Positions 1 through 5,577 of a stretch of DNA of 5,577 nt are shown one piece after another. Source of the DNA: an uncultured Blautia sp. (GTDB lineage Bacteria > Bacillota > Clostridia > Lachnospirales > Lachnospiraceae); contig NZ_CAKROJ010000097.1 in assembly GCF_934372025.1 (NCBI RefSeq), positions 1-5,577 on the forward strand. Direction: 5' to 3'. Position 1 is the first letter of the stretch. Each line of letters opens with the position of its first letter. The notes below the pieces were generated by a model. The model ran no database searches and had not been told where the DNA came from. It was given only the letters and a program-made list of their open reading frames with translations. Made by a program: the position numbers and the translations under genes.

Positions 1-345
1 ATCCTTTCCAAAGAAAACTGCATCGCTATCTTCGGTTCCAACCAGACAGCAGCAGAAGGTGTTCTTGCAGCTAACGCTAACCTGAACGTTCTTGGATCTG
101 ACGCAGCTAACGGCGACGTTATCGGTGTTGGTTTCGATGCTGGTTCTATCATCAAAGCAGCTGTTCAGGATGGAACATTCCTTGGTGCAGTTACACAGTC
201 TCCTCTTATGATGGGATACTACGCAATCTACGCTCTGACAGCAGCAGCTAACGGACAGGAACTTGAAGATGTTCCTACAGATGGATACTGGTATGATTCC
301 ACAAACATGGAAGACGAAGAAATCGCTCCAAACCTGTACGACTAA
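1..345 (+). CDS. Sugar ABC transporter substrate-binding protein, C-terminal part (5' end outside window)
   Basis: The open frame enters at base 1 and ends at TAA 343-345, giving the last 114 residues. They look like the C-terminal lobe of a periplasmic-binding-protein type I (ribose/RhaS-like, Peripla_BP_4) lipoprotein. Visible signs are a nucleotide-like loop FGSNQTAAEG near the window start, VIGVGFDAG (about residues 40-48 of the visible part), then a helix and QDGTFLGAVTQSP, which matches the hinge and sugar-contact region of this family. The signal peptide and N-lobe lie outside the window. By family knowledge the protein is anchored outside the membrane and hands a monosaccharide to an ABC permease. 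Codons are strongly biased to GCT, GTT, CTT and AAC, which suggests high expression. A structured region and a strong terminator follow, so it is probably the last gene of its transcript. Its proximity to rhaB suggests rhamnose or a related sugar as ligand, but this is inference. Confidence 0.88.
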   Translation: MLSKENCIAIFGSNQTAAEGVLAANANLNVLGSDAANGDVIGVGFDAGSIIKAAVQDGTFLGAVTQSPLMMGYYAIYALTAAANGQELEDVPTDGYWYDSTNMEDEEIAPNLYD

Positions 346-378
346 TATGTATAGCTAAAACGAACGCAAATTTTGAAA

Positions 379-415
379 ATGAGACTTTCAATTGCTTGCA
401 AGTGAAAAGTCTCAT
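379..415. other. Long imperfect hairpin in the intergenic region
   Basis: ATGAGACTT (379-387) pairs with AAGTCTCAT (407-415). TCA (388-390) then pairs with TGA (403-405) if A406 is bulged out, and TTG (392-394) pairs with CAA (399-401) around a 4-base loop. No T-run follows, so it does not look like an intrinsic terminator. It lies 33 bases after the stop codon of the binding-protein gene and could stabilise the 3' end of that abundant transcript. It could equally be one arm of a larger dispersed repeat, since CGAACGC at 361-367 can pair with GCGTTCG at 469-475 and enclose it. Confidence 0.6.
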
Positions 416-428
416 AGAGAAATTTATG

Positions 429-475
429 TGAGCGCAGCGAACATCGAAAAACCGGAGGTTTTGAGATTGCGTTCG
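429..475 (+). repeat. Structured intergenic repeat, copy 1
   Basis: This copy starts with the 15-mer TGAGCGCAGCGAACA, which recurs exactly at 488-502. It folds as CGAAC (438-442) with GTTCG (471-475), ATC (443-445) with GAT (465-467), and AAAACC (448-453) with GGTTTT (457-462) around the loop GGA. Both copies keep the head sequence and the closing GCGTTC but differ in the inner stem, which is paired in each. The strand is given as the orientation of the head sequence; the biological strand is unknown. Function is unknown. Confidence 0.65.
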
Positions 476-487
476 GGAGAGACTATA

Positions 488-534
488 TGAGCGCAGCGAA
501 CACTGAGGAATCGTAAGATTCCGAGGTGGCGTTC
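488..534 (+). repeat. Structured intergenic repeat, copy 2
   Basis: The 15-mer TGAGCGCAGCGAACA (488-502) exactly repeats 429-443, with a period of 59 bases. The inner stem is GGAATC (507-512) with GATTCC (517-522) around the loop GTAA, and the outer stem is GAAC (498-501) with GTTC (531-534). The inner stem sequence is unrelated to that of copy 1 but occupies the same place, so the fold rather than the sequence is kept. This is the pattern expected of a dispersed, RNA-structured intergenic repeat. Confidence 0.65.
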
Positions 535-552
535 AGTATCAAAGATAGGGTG

Positions 553-586
553 AAAACCCCCAGGGCATTTGCCCTGGGGGTTTTTT
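553..586 (+). terminator. Strong intrinsic terminator after the binding-protein gene
   Basis: CCCCCAGGGC (557-566) pairs perfectly with GCCCTGGGGG (571-580) around the 4-base loop ATTT. Six T residues follow (581-586), and AAAA at 553-556 extends the stem against them. This is a textbook rho-independent terminator. It should isolate the upstream transporter transcript from rhaB. The A-run on the left side could let it work on the minus strand too, but no minus-strand gene ends here. Confidence 0.93.
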
Positions 587-622
587 AGTAAGATACATTC
601 ACAATTTACTTCAATAAAGCAA

Positions 623-657
623 TTAAGGACCCTTTTTTTGACAAACAAGGTTCTTAA
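623..657. promoter_or_regulatory. Imperfect inverted repeat, candidate operator upstream of rhaB
   Basis: TTAAGGACCCTT (623-634) faces AAGGTTCTTAA (647-657). The arms match except for one substitution and one extra C, with 12 bases between them. The right arm overlaps the proposed -35 box, and a perfect TTGACA (638-643) lies between the arms. That position fits a binding site for a transcription factor controlling the kinase/isomerase genes. No regulator can be named from the sequence. Confidence 0.4.
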
Positions 658-682
658 CAAATAAATACATTTAAGATATTAT
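654..682 (+). promoter_or_regulatory. Predicted sigma-A promoter of the rhaB-isomerase operon
   Basis: TTAACA (654-659, one mismatch to TTGACA) is followed after 17 bases by TATTAT (677-682, one mismatch to TATAAT). A start site near 689 would leave a leader of about 20 bases including the AGGAGG. A perfect TTGACA at 638-643 is an alternative -35, but the hexamer 17 bases further on (ATAAAT, 661-666) is a poor -10. The placement just after a strong terminator supports an independent promoter here. Confidence 0.6.
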
Positions 683-694
683 CATATTATAAAC

Positions 695-700
695 AGGAGG
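695..700 (+). promoter_or_regulatory. Ribosome binding site of rhaB
   Basis: A perfect AGGAGG lies 8 bases before the ATG at 709. It fixes this start for the kinase. Confidence 0.9.
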
Positions 701-708
701 ACTTAACA

Positions 709-2109
709 ATGGCAACTTATTATGCAGCAGTAGATATGGGAGCATCCAGTGGACGTCTGATTCTTGGTCACATGGAAAACGGAAAAATGGAGCTTGAAGA
801 GATCCATCGTTTCGAAAATGGTATGGTTAAGAAAGACGGAGAACTCTGCTGGGAATTCGACCGTATCTTCAAAGAAATCGTTATTGCTCTTAAAAAATGT
901 AAAGAAATCGGAAAAATCCCGGTAAGCATGGGTGTTGATACATGGGGTGTTGATTTCGTTCTTCTTGACAAAGAAGACAAAGTAATCGGAAACACTGTAG
1001 GATATCGTGATCACCGTACAGAAGGAATGGATGAAGAAGTTTACAAATATATTCCACTTGATGAACTGTATGCAAGAACCGGTATTCAGAAAGCAATTTT
1101 CAACACAGTATATCAGCTGATGGCAGTTAAGACAAAACATCCGGAATATCTCGAAAAGGCAGAAACCCTGCTTCACGTACCGGATTATTTCCACTTCCTG
1201 CTGACAGGACAGAAGACATGTGAGTACACAGAAGCTACAACAGGTCAGCTGGTTAACGCTGAGACAAAAGACTGGGATTATGAAATCATTGACAGACTTG
1301 GATACCCAAGAAGAATTTTCCAGAAACTGATCATGCCTGGAACAGTTGTTGGACATTTAACAGAAGAACTTCAGAAAGAAGTTGGATTTGATCTGGAAGT
1401 AGTTGCACCTGCAACACATGATACAGGATCAGCAGTTCTTGCAGTACCTGCAAATGACGATGATTTCATCTACATCAGCTCCGGTACATGGTCACTGATG
1501 GGAATCGAAAGAAAAACTCCGGACTGCTCACCAAAGAGCTGTGAACTGAACTTCACAAACGAAGGTGGATACGATGGACGTTTCCGTTATCTCAAGAACA
1601 TCATGGGACTGTGGATGATCCAGTCTGTACGTCATGAAGTAAATGACAAATACAGCTTTGCAGAAATCTGCTCTATGGCTGAAGAAGCTAAAGACTTCCC
1701 GTCCAGAGTAGATGCAAATGATGAGTGTTTCCTTTCTCCTGATAATATGACAGAAGAAGTAAAAGACTACTGCCGCAGAACAGGACAGAAAGTTCCGGAG
1801 ACAATGGGTGAGATCGCAACAGTTATCTACACCAGTCTTGCTGAATGCTATGCAAAAACAGCAAAAGAACTGGAAGAGAGCACAGGAAGAACATACAGCC
1901 GTATTCATGTAGTAGGTGGTGGTTCTAACGCAGGATACCTTAATGAACTGACAGCAAAAGCTACAGGAAAAGAAGTTCATGCAGGCCCTGGCGAAGCAAC
2001 AGCAATCGGTAATATTACAGCACAGATGCTGAAAGCCGGAGATTTTAAATCCGTAGAAGAGGCTCGTACAACAATCCATGAGTCCTTCGGAATCAAAATT
2101 TATAAATAA
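709..2109 (+). CDS. rhaB: Rhamnulokinase (FGGY carbohydrate kinase)
   Basis: This 466-residue cytoplasmic kinase is predicted to phosphorylate L-rhamnulose at C1 with ATP, giving L-rhamnulose 1-phosphate. The FGGY N-terminal domain (about residues 4-245) opens with the phosphate-binding motif DMGASSGR (9-16) and contains VDTWGVDF (76-83). THDTGSAV (236-243) carries D238, matching the catalytic base of the family by position. The C-terminal domain (about 250-440) has YISSGTWSLMG (255-265), the RhaB-like NEGGYDGRFRYLKNIMG (284-300), the nucleotide-site VVGGGSNAGYLN (401-412) and GPGEATAIGN (426-435). The length is close to the usual 465-490 residues and nothing is missing. The start follows an AGGAGG. 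It is first in a two-gene operon, 18 bases before an isomerase. The DMGASSGR opening and central motifs favour rhamnulokinase over xylulokinase or glycerol kinase. Activity on L-fuculose or another ketose is possible because the partner isomerase is not RhaA. Confidence 0.92.
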   Translation: MATYYAAVDMGASSGRLILGHMENGKMELEEIHRFENGMVKKDGELCWEFDRIFKEIVIALKKCKEIGKIPVSMGVDTWGVDFVLLDKEDKVIGNTVGYRDHRTEGMDEEVYKYIPLDELYARTGIQKAIFNTVYQLMAVKTKHPEYLEKAETLLHVPDYFHFLLTGQKTCEYTEATTGQLVNAETKDWDYEIIDRLGYPRRIFQKLIMPGTVVGHLTEELQKEVGFDLEVVAPATHDTGSAVLAVPANDDDFIYISSGTWSLMGIERKTPDCSPKSCELNFTNEGGYDGRFRYLKNIMGLWMIQSVRHEVNDKYSFAEICSMAEEAKDFPSRVDANDECFLSPDNMTEEVKDYCRRTGQKVPETMGEIATVIYTSLAECYAKTAKELEESTGRTYSRIHVVGGGSNAGYLNELTAKATGKEVHAGPGEATAIGNITAQMLKAGDFKSVEEARTTIHESFGIKIYK

Positions 2110-2114
2110 CAAAT

Positions 2115-2120
2115 AGGAGG
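2115..2120 (+). promoter_or_regulatory. Ribosome binding site of the isomerase gene
   Basis: AGGAGG in the 18-base gap after rhaB lies 7 bases before the ATG at 2128. It supports this start and independent, efficient translation of the second gene. Confidence 0.9.
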
Positions 2121-2127
2121 TTTTACT

Positions 2128-3546
2128 ATGTTAGTAAACACAAAGGCAAAAGTTGGTGTATTTTCTATCGCATTAGGAGCATATCTTCCTCAGTTCCCTT
2201 CACTGGTACCTGAGTTTGAAGCACAGTACGAGGCATTCAAAAAGACACTTCCTGAGACAGTAGAGATCATTGACGGAGGAATGGTAACAACTAAAGAGCA
2301 GTCTATGGAAGCCGGAGACAAATTCCGTGCAGCTGACGTAGATATCGTTTTCCTTCAGATGCTGACTTATGCTACATCTTACAATATGCTTCCTGCAATC
2401 CGTGATCTTGATGTGCCGGTTGTTCTGGTTAACGTTCAGAAGCTGAAAGCTCTTGATTATGATCACACAGATATTGCTGCATGGCTTGGTGAAGGATATG
2501 CCTGCGGTGCTGTTGGTGAAGCTGTTGCTGACCTTGAAAGAGCCGGCAAGAGACATGCTGTTATCACAGGTGTTGTTGAAGGTGGAGACCCGGCTGTTCA
2601 GGCTGAGATCGAAGACTGGTGTAAAGCTGCTCAGGTCAGAAGAAGATTCCGTGATACTAACATAGCTCAGATCGGAAGACCTTATCCGGGTATGATGGAC
2701 CTTTATATCGACGAGACAAACCTGTACAACAGAATGTTCCTGTACACAAAACAGTTTGACTGGGAAAAAATGTGGGCAATCGCTGATGATATCACAGATG
2801 AAGAAGCAATCCGTGCAAAAGCTCAGGATATTCTTGATACATTCGATATCGAAGATGGCGGCACAATCGAAAAAGTATGGGATATGGCAAAATACGTTGT
2901 AGCATTCGAAAAATGGGTTAAAGATGAGCACCTCAGCATGGTTGCTTCCCACTATGACGGATTTGCTCAGGGTAAAGCAGGTGTCCTTGACAGTATGCTG
3001 ATCCCGGCATTCTCTATGCTGATCAAACAGGGTACAGCATGTGCAGTTGAAGGTGATATGAAAGTTGCTATGGCAATGAGTATCCTTAAGACAATTTCCG
3101 GTACAGGCCAGCTTTCTGAAATGTATTCCATCGACTTCAACGATGACATCTGCATCATTGGACATTCCGGAAGTGGAGATGCTGATATTTCCGATAAGAA
3201 ACCTACCATGAAGATCGTGCCGGTATTCCATGGCAAAACAGGCGGCGGATACCTGACACAGTTCTATCCATACACAGGTCCGGTTACCTATCTTGCAATC
3301 ACACAGGATAAAGACGGACACTTCAAATTTGTTGTAGCAGAAGGTGTAAATGAAGAAGGACCAATCCTTTCCTTCGGTGATACTAACATGAGAACACGTT
3401 TCACATGTGGCGCAAGAGAGTTTGTAAACCGCTGGAGCGAAGCTGGCCCGACTCATCATATGGCAGCTGCAACAGGAAGACATATCGATACAATTCTGAA
3501 GGTTGCAAAAATCTTCAATATTCCGGTTGATATTGTTACCAGATAA
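2128..3546 (+). CDS. L-fucose/L-arabinose isomerase family protein (aldose-ketose isomerase)
   Basis: This 472-residue cytoplasmic protein resembles the AraA/FucI superfamily of metal-dependent aldose-ketose isomerases. The N-terminal part (about 1-170) looks like the alternating Rossmann-like domain, with VFSIALGAYLPQF (11-23) and DVDIVFLQMLTYATS (70-84). The C-terminal half holds the likely metal and catalytic residues: E308 in CAVEGD, E331 in GQLSEMYSID, H346 in IIGHSGSG and H443/H444 in GPTHHMAAATGRH. These line up by order and context with the Glu, Glu, His, His set of E. coli AraA (E306, E333, H350, H450); the alignment was made by eye. It is shorter than AraA (about 500) and FucI (about 590). 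There is no resemblance to classical RhaA. Being cotranscribed with a rhamnulokinase suggests it supplies that kinase with its ketose, so L-rhamnose or L-fucose are the leading substrates; L-arabinose is less likely. The substrate is not settled by sequence. A terminator follows 31 bases after the stop. Confidence 0.85.
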   Translation: MLVNTKAKVGVFSIALGAYLPQFPSLVPEFEAQYEAFKKTLPETVEIIDGGMVTTKEQSMEAGDKFRAADVDIVFLQMLTYATSYNMLPAIRDLDVPVVLVNVQKLKALDYDHTDIAAWLGEGYACGAVGEAVADLERAGKRHAVITGVVEGGDPAVQAEIEDWCKAAQVRRRFRDTNIAQIGRPYPGMMDLYIDETNLYNRMFLYTKQFDWEKMWAIADDITDEEAIRAKAQDILDTFDIEDGGTIEKVWDMAKYVVAFEKWVKDEHLSMVASHYDGFAQGKAGVLDSMLIPAFSMLIKQGTACAVEGDMKVAMAMSILKTISGTGQLSEMYSIDFNDDICIIGHSGSGDADISDKKPTMKIVPVFHGKTGGGYLTQFYPYTGPVTYLAITQDKDGHFKFVVAEGVNEEGPILSFGDTNMRTRFTCGAREFVNRWSEAGPTHHMAAATGRHIDTILKVAKIFNIPVDIVTR

Positions 3547-3577
3547 TTTGACCATTTGTTTTACACATATTCATATT

Positions 3578-3621
3578 AAAAAGAGAGACTGCAGTTCAAA
3601 AGAACTGTGGTCTCTCTTTTT
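3578..3621. terminator. Bidirectional terminator between convergent operons
   Basis: A 20-base arm (3578-3597) pairs with 3602-3621 around the loop AAAA. On the plus strand all pairs form, with two G-U wobbles at 3590/3609 and 3591/3608. The stem begins with five A and ends with five T, so both transcripts end in a U-run. It serves the isomerase gene (stop at 3546) and the sensor kinase gene (minus-strand stop at 3638). On the minus-strand RNA the two wobbles become A-C mismatches, so termination in that direction may be slightly weaker. Confidence 0.93.
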
Positions 3622-3637
3622 AATTTGTGAAATAGAT

Positions 3638-5464
3638 TTAATTTCTGATTGCAGGAATACGGAGTTCAACGTCAGTGCCTTTTCCAAATTCACTGGAATA
3701 CTTAAGTCCATATTTCTCACCATAAAGAATCTGAAGTCTGCGATGAGTATTATATACAGCAATATTCGTTCCACTGGATGCGCTGGTGATTCCGTAACTG
3801 TTTTCAAGAAGAAGCGTCTGCAGTTTTTCTGGTGGAATACCGACCCCGTCATCTGAAATCAGCAGTACGATATCGGAATCTTCTAGCCATCCGGTGAGGA
3901 CAATGGTTCCTGTCTTAGATGGTGTTTCAAGAATTCCGTGAAGAACAGAATTCTCGATGATAGGCTGCAAGGTAAGTTTCGGAATCTGATATTCCATCAG
4001 TTCATCCGGAATATCACACACAAAGGAAATACTGTCATGATAGCGCATGTTCTGTATCTGAAGATAAATAGAAACATGCTCTGCCTCGCTGGCAATCGTG
4101 CTGATACTTTGTTTGCGGCTAAGCGTCAGCTTGTAGAAACGGGAGAGTTTCTGAACAGCAAGAGAAACCTCATCGGTGCGTCCCTGTTGTGCAAGCCAGT
4201 TGATCATATCCATTGTATTATAAAGAAAATGTGGATTGATCTGTGCCTGCAGAGTGTGAAATTCGGCAATGCGAAGTTCTTCAGCAGCTTTTGCCTGTTC
4301 AGTCATCAGCTGATCCATCTTACGGGTCATATAGTTATAAGTATCGATCAGATCACCAATTTCATCGTGATATTGCGGACTGCTCATAGGACTAAGAGTA
4401 CCCTTACGCACCTTGCTCATCTGGTGAATAACAGATGAGATTCGATTTGTGATCGAATGGGACATGGAATGAGCAAGAAACAAGGCAAAAATCAGAAAGC
4501 CTAGATACATCAGGATATATTGGATCATGATCGTATTACTCTGTGTGATCAGCGGACCGGAAGGAAGCACCGTTACCATAAACCATCCAGGCTGTTTGAT
4601 ATTGTAAAATCCGGCATAGACAGTAGTGTCCAGAATATTACGTTCAATAAAGTTGTTGGAGGACATAAACGAATTCTCAATCGTATCATAATCCAGCAGA
4701 TAGATACCGGAAAGAGAAGAATCTGAAGTTGCAACTACAGCATTTCTGTCATTAATAATATAAGAAACACTTCCGGTTAATTTAAGGTTGTCTTTCAGCA
4801 TTTCATTCAGGTGTTCAGAAGAACTGTAAACGGCAATATATGCCTGACGGGCACTGCCCTGATAATAAAAAGTAGTTGAAGTGATATAGGCAAGGTCACC
4901 ATACTCTCTCTTCTCACGGCCACCAAGATAAAATTCCGGACAGTACAGAGAAGACTGCTGCGTACCCTGGAAGATACCATACCAGTAAGTGCCGCGTGCT
5001 TTGCTTAGCGGAGAAAAATAATCTTTTGTAAGTTCATCATTAAAGAGGCGGACAGATTGTGGTGGAAAATCCATATAGATCTGTACACCGGTGATCATAT
5101 CAGATTCAATCAGTTTTTCTGCATAATCGTGAAAATCCTGTGCACTGTCAGAATCCAGAAACATCTGAAACGGGGAATTGACAGGCTGATGAAACAGGGT
5201 CTGAAAAAACTCCTGATCAGTGATTCTGCTGTGTGCATCAATAATCTGCTGAACAAGTTCTTCGATGTATGGGGCAGTCTGGGCAGAGGTATCCTGTTCC
5301 TGACGGATTGTGTAAGATACGACCATATCATAGAGTTTTCCATAAAAGAAGCAGGCCATCATGAGAACAGGAACGGTTGTTGCCAGAAGCAGTACCAGAG
5401 TAAATTTGGAACTCAGTTTCATATCACCATAAGACTGGTGGATTTTTGAAAAGATATTATTCAT
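3638..5464 (-). CDS. YesM-type sensor histidine kinase
   Basis: This 608-residue membrane sensor belongs to the LytS/YesM class (His_kinase PF06580 plus HATPase_c). A short cytoplasmic N-terminus leads to TM1 (about residues 20-43). An extracytoplasmic sensing domain of about 265 residues (44-309), of dCache-like size, follows, then TM2 (about 311-331) and a HAMP linker (about 332-386). The phosphoacceptor is H412 in LQAQINPHFLYNTMD (405-419). The ATP-binding domain shows an N box QPIIENSVLHG (500-510), a G1 box SDDGVGIPP (537-545) and a G2-like region SGTNIAVYNTHRRLQ (564-578), in which Asn stands where a second Gly is common. The C-terminus (FGKGTDVELRIP) is normal, so the gene is complete. 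Its ATG overlaps the stop of the upstream AraC-type regulator (ATGA at 5461-5464), so the two are translationally coupled. Family members usually respond to extracellular sugars or glycans and phosphorylate the partner regulator. It is convergent with the sugar genes, and the signal is not identifiable. Confidence 0.94.
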   Translation of the reverse strand: MNNIFSKIHQSYGDMKLSSKFTLVLLLATTVPVLMMACFFYGKLYDMVVSYTIRQEQDTSAQTAPYIEELVQQIIDAHSRITDQEFFQTLFHQPVNSPFQMFLDSDSAQDFHDYAEKLIESDMITGVQIYMDFPPQSVRLFNDELTKDYFSPLSKARGTYWYGIFQGTQQSSLYCPEFYLGGREKREYGDLAYITSTTFYYQGSARQAYIAVYSSSEHLNEMLKDNLKLTGSVSYIINDRNAVVATSDSSLSGIYLLDYDTIENSFMSSNNFIERNILDTTVYAGFYNIKQPGWFMVTVLPSGPLITQSNTIMIQYILMYLGFLIFALFLAHSMSHSITNRISSVIHQMSKVRKGTLSPMSSPQYHDEIGDLIDTYNYMTRKMDQLMTEQAKAAEELRIAEFHTLQAQINPHFLYNTMDMINWLAQQGRTDEVSLAVQKLSRFYKLTLSRKQSISTIASEAEHVSIYLQIQNMRYHDSISFVCDIPDELMEYQIPKLTLQPIIENSVLHGILETPSKTGTIVLTGWLEDSDIVLLISDDGVGIPPEKLQTLLLENSYGITSASSGTNIAVYNTHRRLQILYGEKYGLKYSSEFGKGTDVELRIPAIRN

Positions 5465-5577
5465 TGTAAATTCTGCTCCCTGTATTCAGAAGGAGAAAGT
5501 CCGCAGTATTTCTTGAAACTTTTTCCAAAATAATTACCATCATTGTATCCTACTCTTGAAGAAATGTCCGTAATTTT
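5461..5577 (-). CDS. AraC-type response regulator (YesN-like), C-terminal fragment at window edge
   Basis: Read on the minus strand, the frame entering at 5577 gives 38 residues and then TGA (5463-5461). The peptide contains DISSRVGYNDGNYFGKSFKKYCGLSPSEYR split over a typical AraC second helix-turn-helix: the VGYND turn, a recognition helix NYFGKSFKKY, then GLSPSEYR, which is the family signature end. Being directly upstream of a YesM-type kinase and overlapping it by four bases, it is most likely a YesN-like regulator with an N-terminal receiver domain. That domain lies outside the window, so the receiver is inferred rather than seen. It would bind DNA near sugar-uptake or hydrolase genes once phosphorylated. 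Confidence 0.88.
   Translation of the reverse strand, partial: KITDISSRVGYNDGNYFGKSFKKYCGLSPSEYREQNLQ

Noticed and set aside
487..516. A 9-codon frame (MSAANTEES) inside repeat copy 2, with GGGAGAG a few bases upstream
   Set aside because: The equivalent ATG in copy 1 (426-428) is followed at once by TGA, so coding is not conserved between the two copies. The sequence is better explained by the repeat structure.
424..660. A 78-codon minus-strand frame across the intergenic region
   Set aside because: It runs through the repeats and the terminator, has no recognisable domain, and its sequence is explained by the structured elements.
346..708. A possible riboswitch or CRISPR array in the repeat-bearing intergenic region
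   Set aside because: Only two repeat copies are present, the intervening bases are themselves part of the hairpins rather than spacers, and a terminator separates the structured region from rhaB, so a leader role for rhaB is unlikely.
703..2112. Long minus-strand open frames (703-1356 and 1528-2112) opposite rhaB
   Set aside because: They are antisense shadows of rhaB, have Cys/Phe-rich low-plausibility peptides and no convincing ribosome binding site.
2200..3555. A 451-codon open frame on the minus strand opposite the isomerase gene
   Set aside because: It lies antisense to a well-supported enzyme gene, its peptide is rich in Cys, Ser, His and Phe with no recognisable domain, and it is explained by the codon choice of the plus-strand gene.
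3938..5449. Plus-strand open frames (3938-4438 and 5057-5449) opposite the sensor kinase gene
   Set aside because: They are antisense to a complete histidine kinase with all expected motifs and show no domain signatures of their own.

Overview
The window reads as a carbohydrate-utilisation locus from a gut-type Firmicute, most likely a Lachnospiraceae member related to Blautia or its neighbours. The grounds are protein character, strong AGGAGG ribosome binding sites, moderately AT-rich DNA, a YesM/YesN-type two-component pair beside sugar genes, and structured GAGCGCAGCGAAC repeats between genes. The genus is an inference from remembered sequence style, not from a search.

Layout: bases 1-345 are the 3' end of a sugar ABC-transporter substrate-binding protein (+). 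Bases 346-708 form a 363-base intergenic region. It holds a long hairpin, two copies of a structured repeat, a strong intrinsic terminator (553-586), then an AT-rich promoter segment with an imperfect inverted repeat. Bases 709-2109 encode a rhamnulokinase (rhaB, +). Eighteen bases later, 2128-3546 encodes an L-fucose/L-arabinose isomerase-family protein (+). A long bidirectional terminator (3578-3621) separates this pair from a convergent operon on the minus strand. That operon contains the last 38 codons of an AraC-type regulator (5461-5577) followed, through a 4-base ATGA overlap, by a YesM-type sensor histidine kinase (3638-5464).

Likely logic: the transporter imports a sugar, the isomerase converts an aldose to a ketose, and the kinase phosphorylates the ketose at C1 to make a substrate for a class II aldolase. 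The aldolase is not in the window. The kinase resembles rhamnulokinase, but the isomerase is not classical RhaA, so the sugar could be L-rhamnose, L-fucose or another aldose. The two-component system may sense the sugar or the imported glycan and control this or an adjacent transporter; this rests on position only.

No phage, IS element, CRISPR array, tRNA or rRNA was recognised. The genes look intact and ordinary for their families. The least explained parts are the repeat-rich intergenic region and the substrate of the kinase/isomerase pair.
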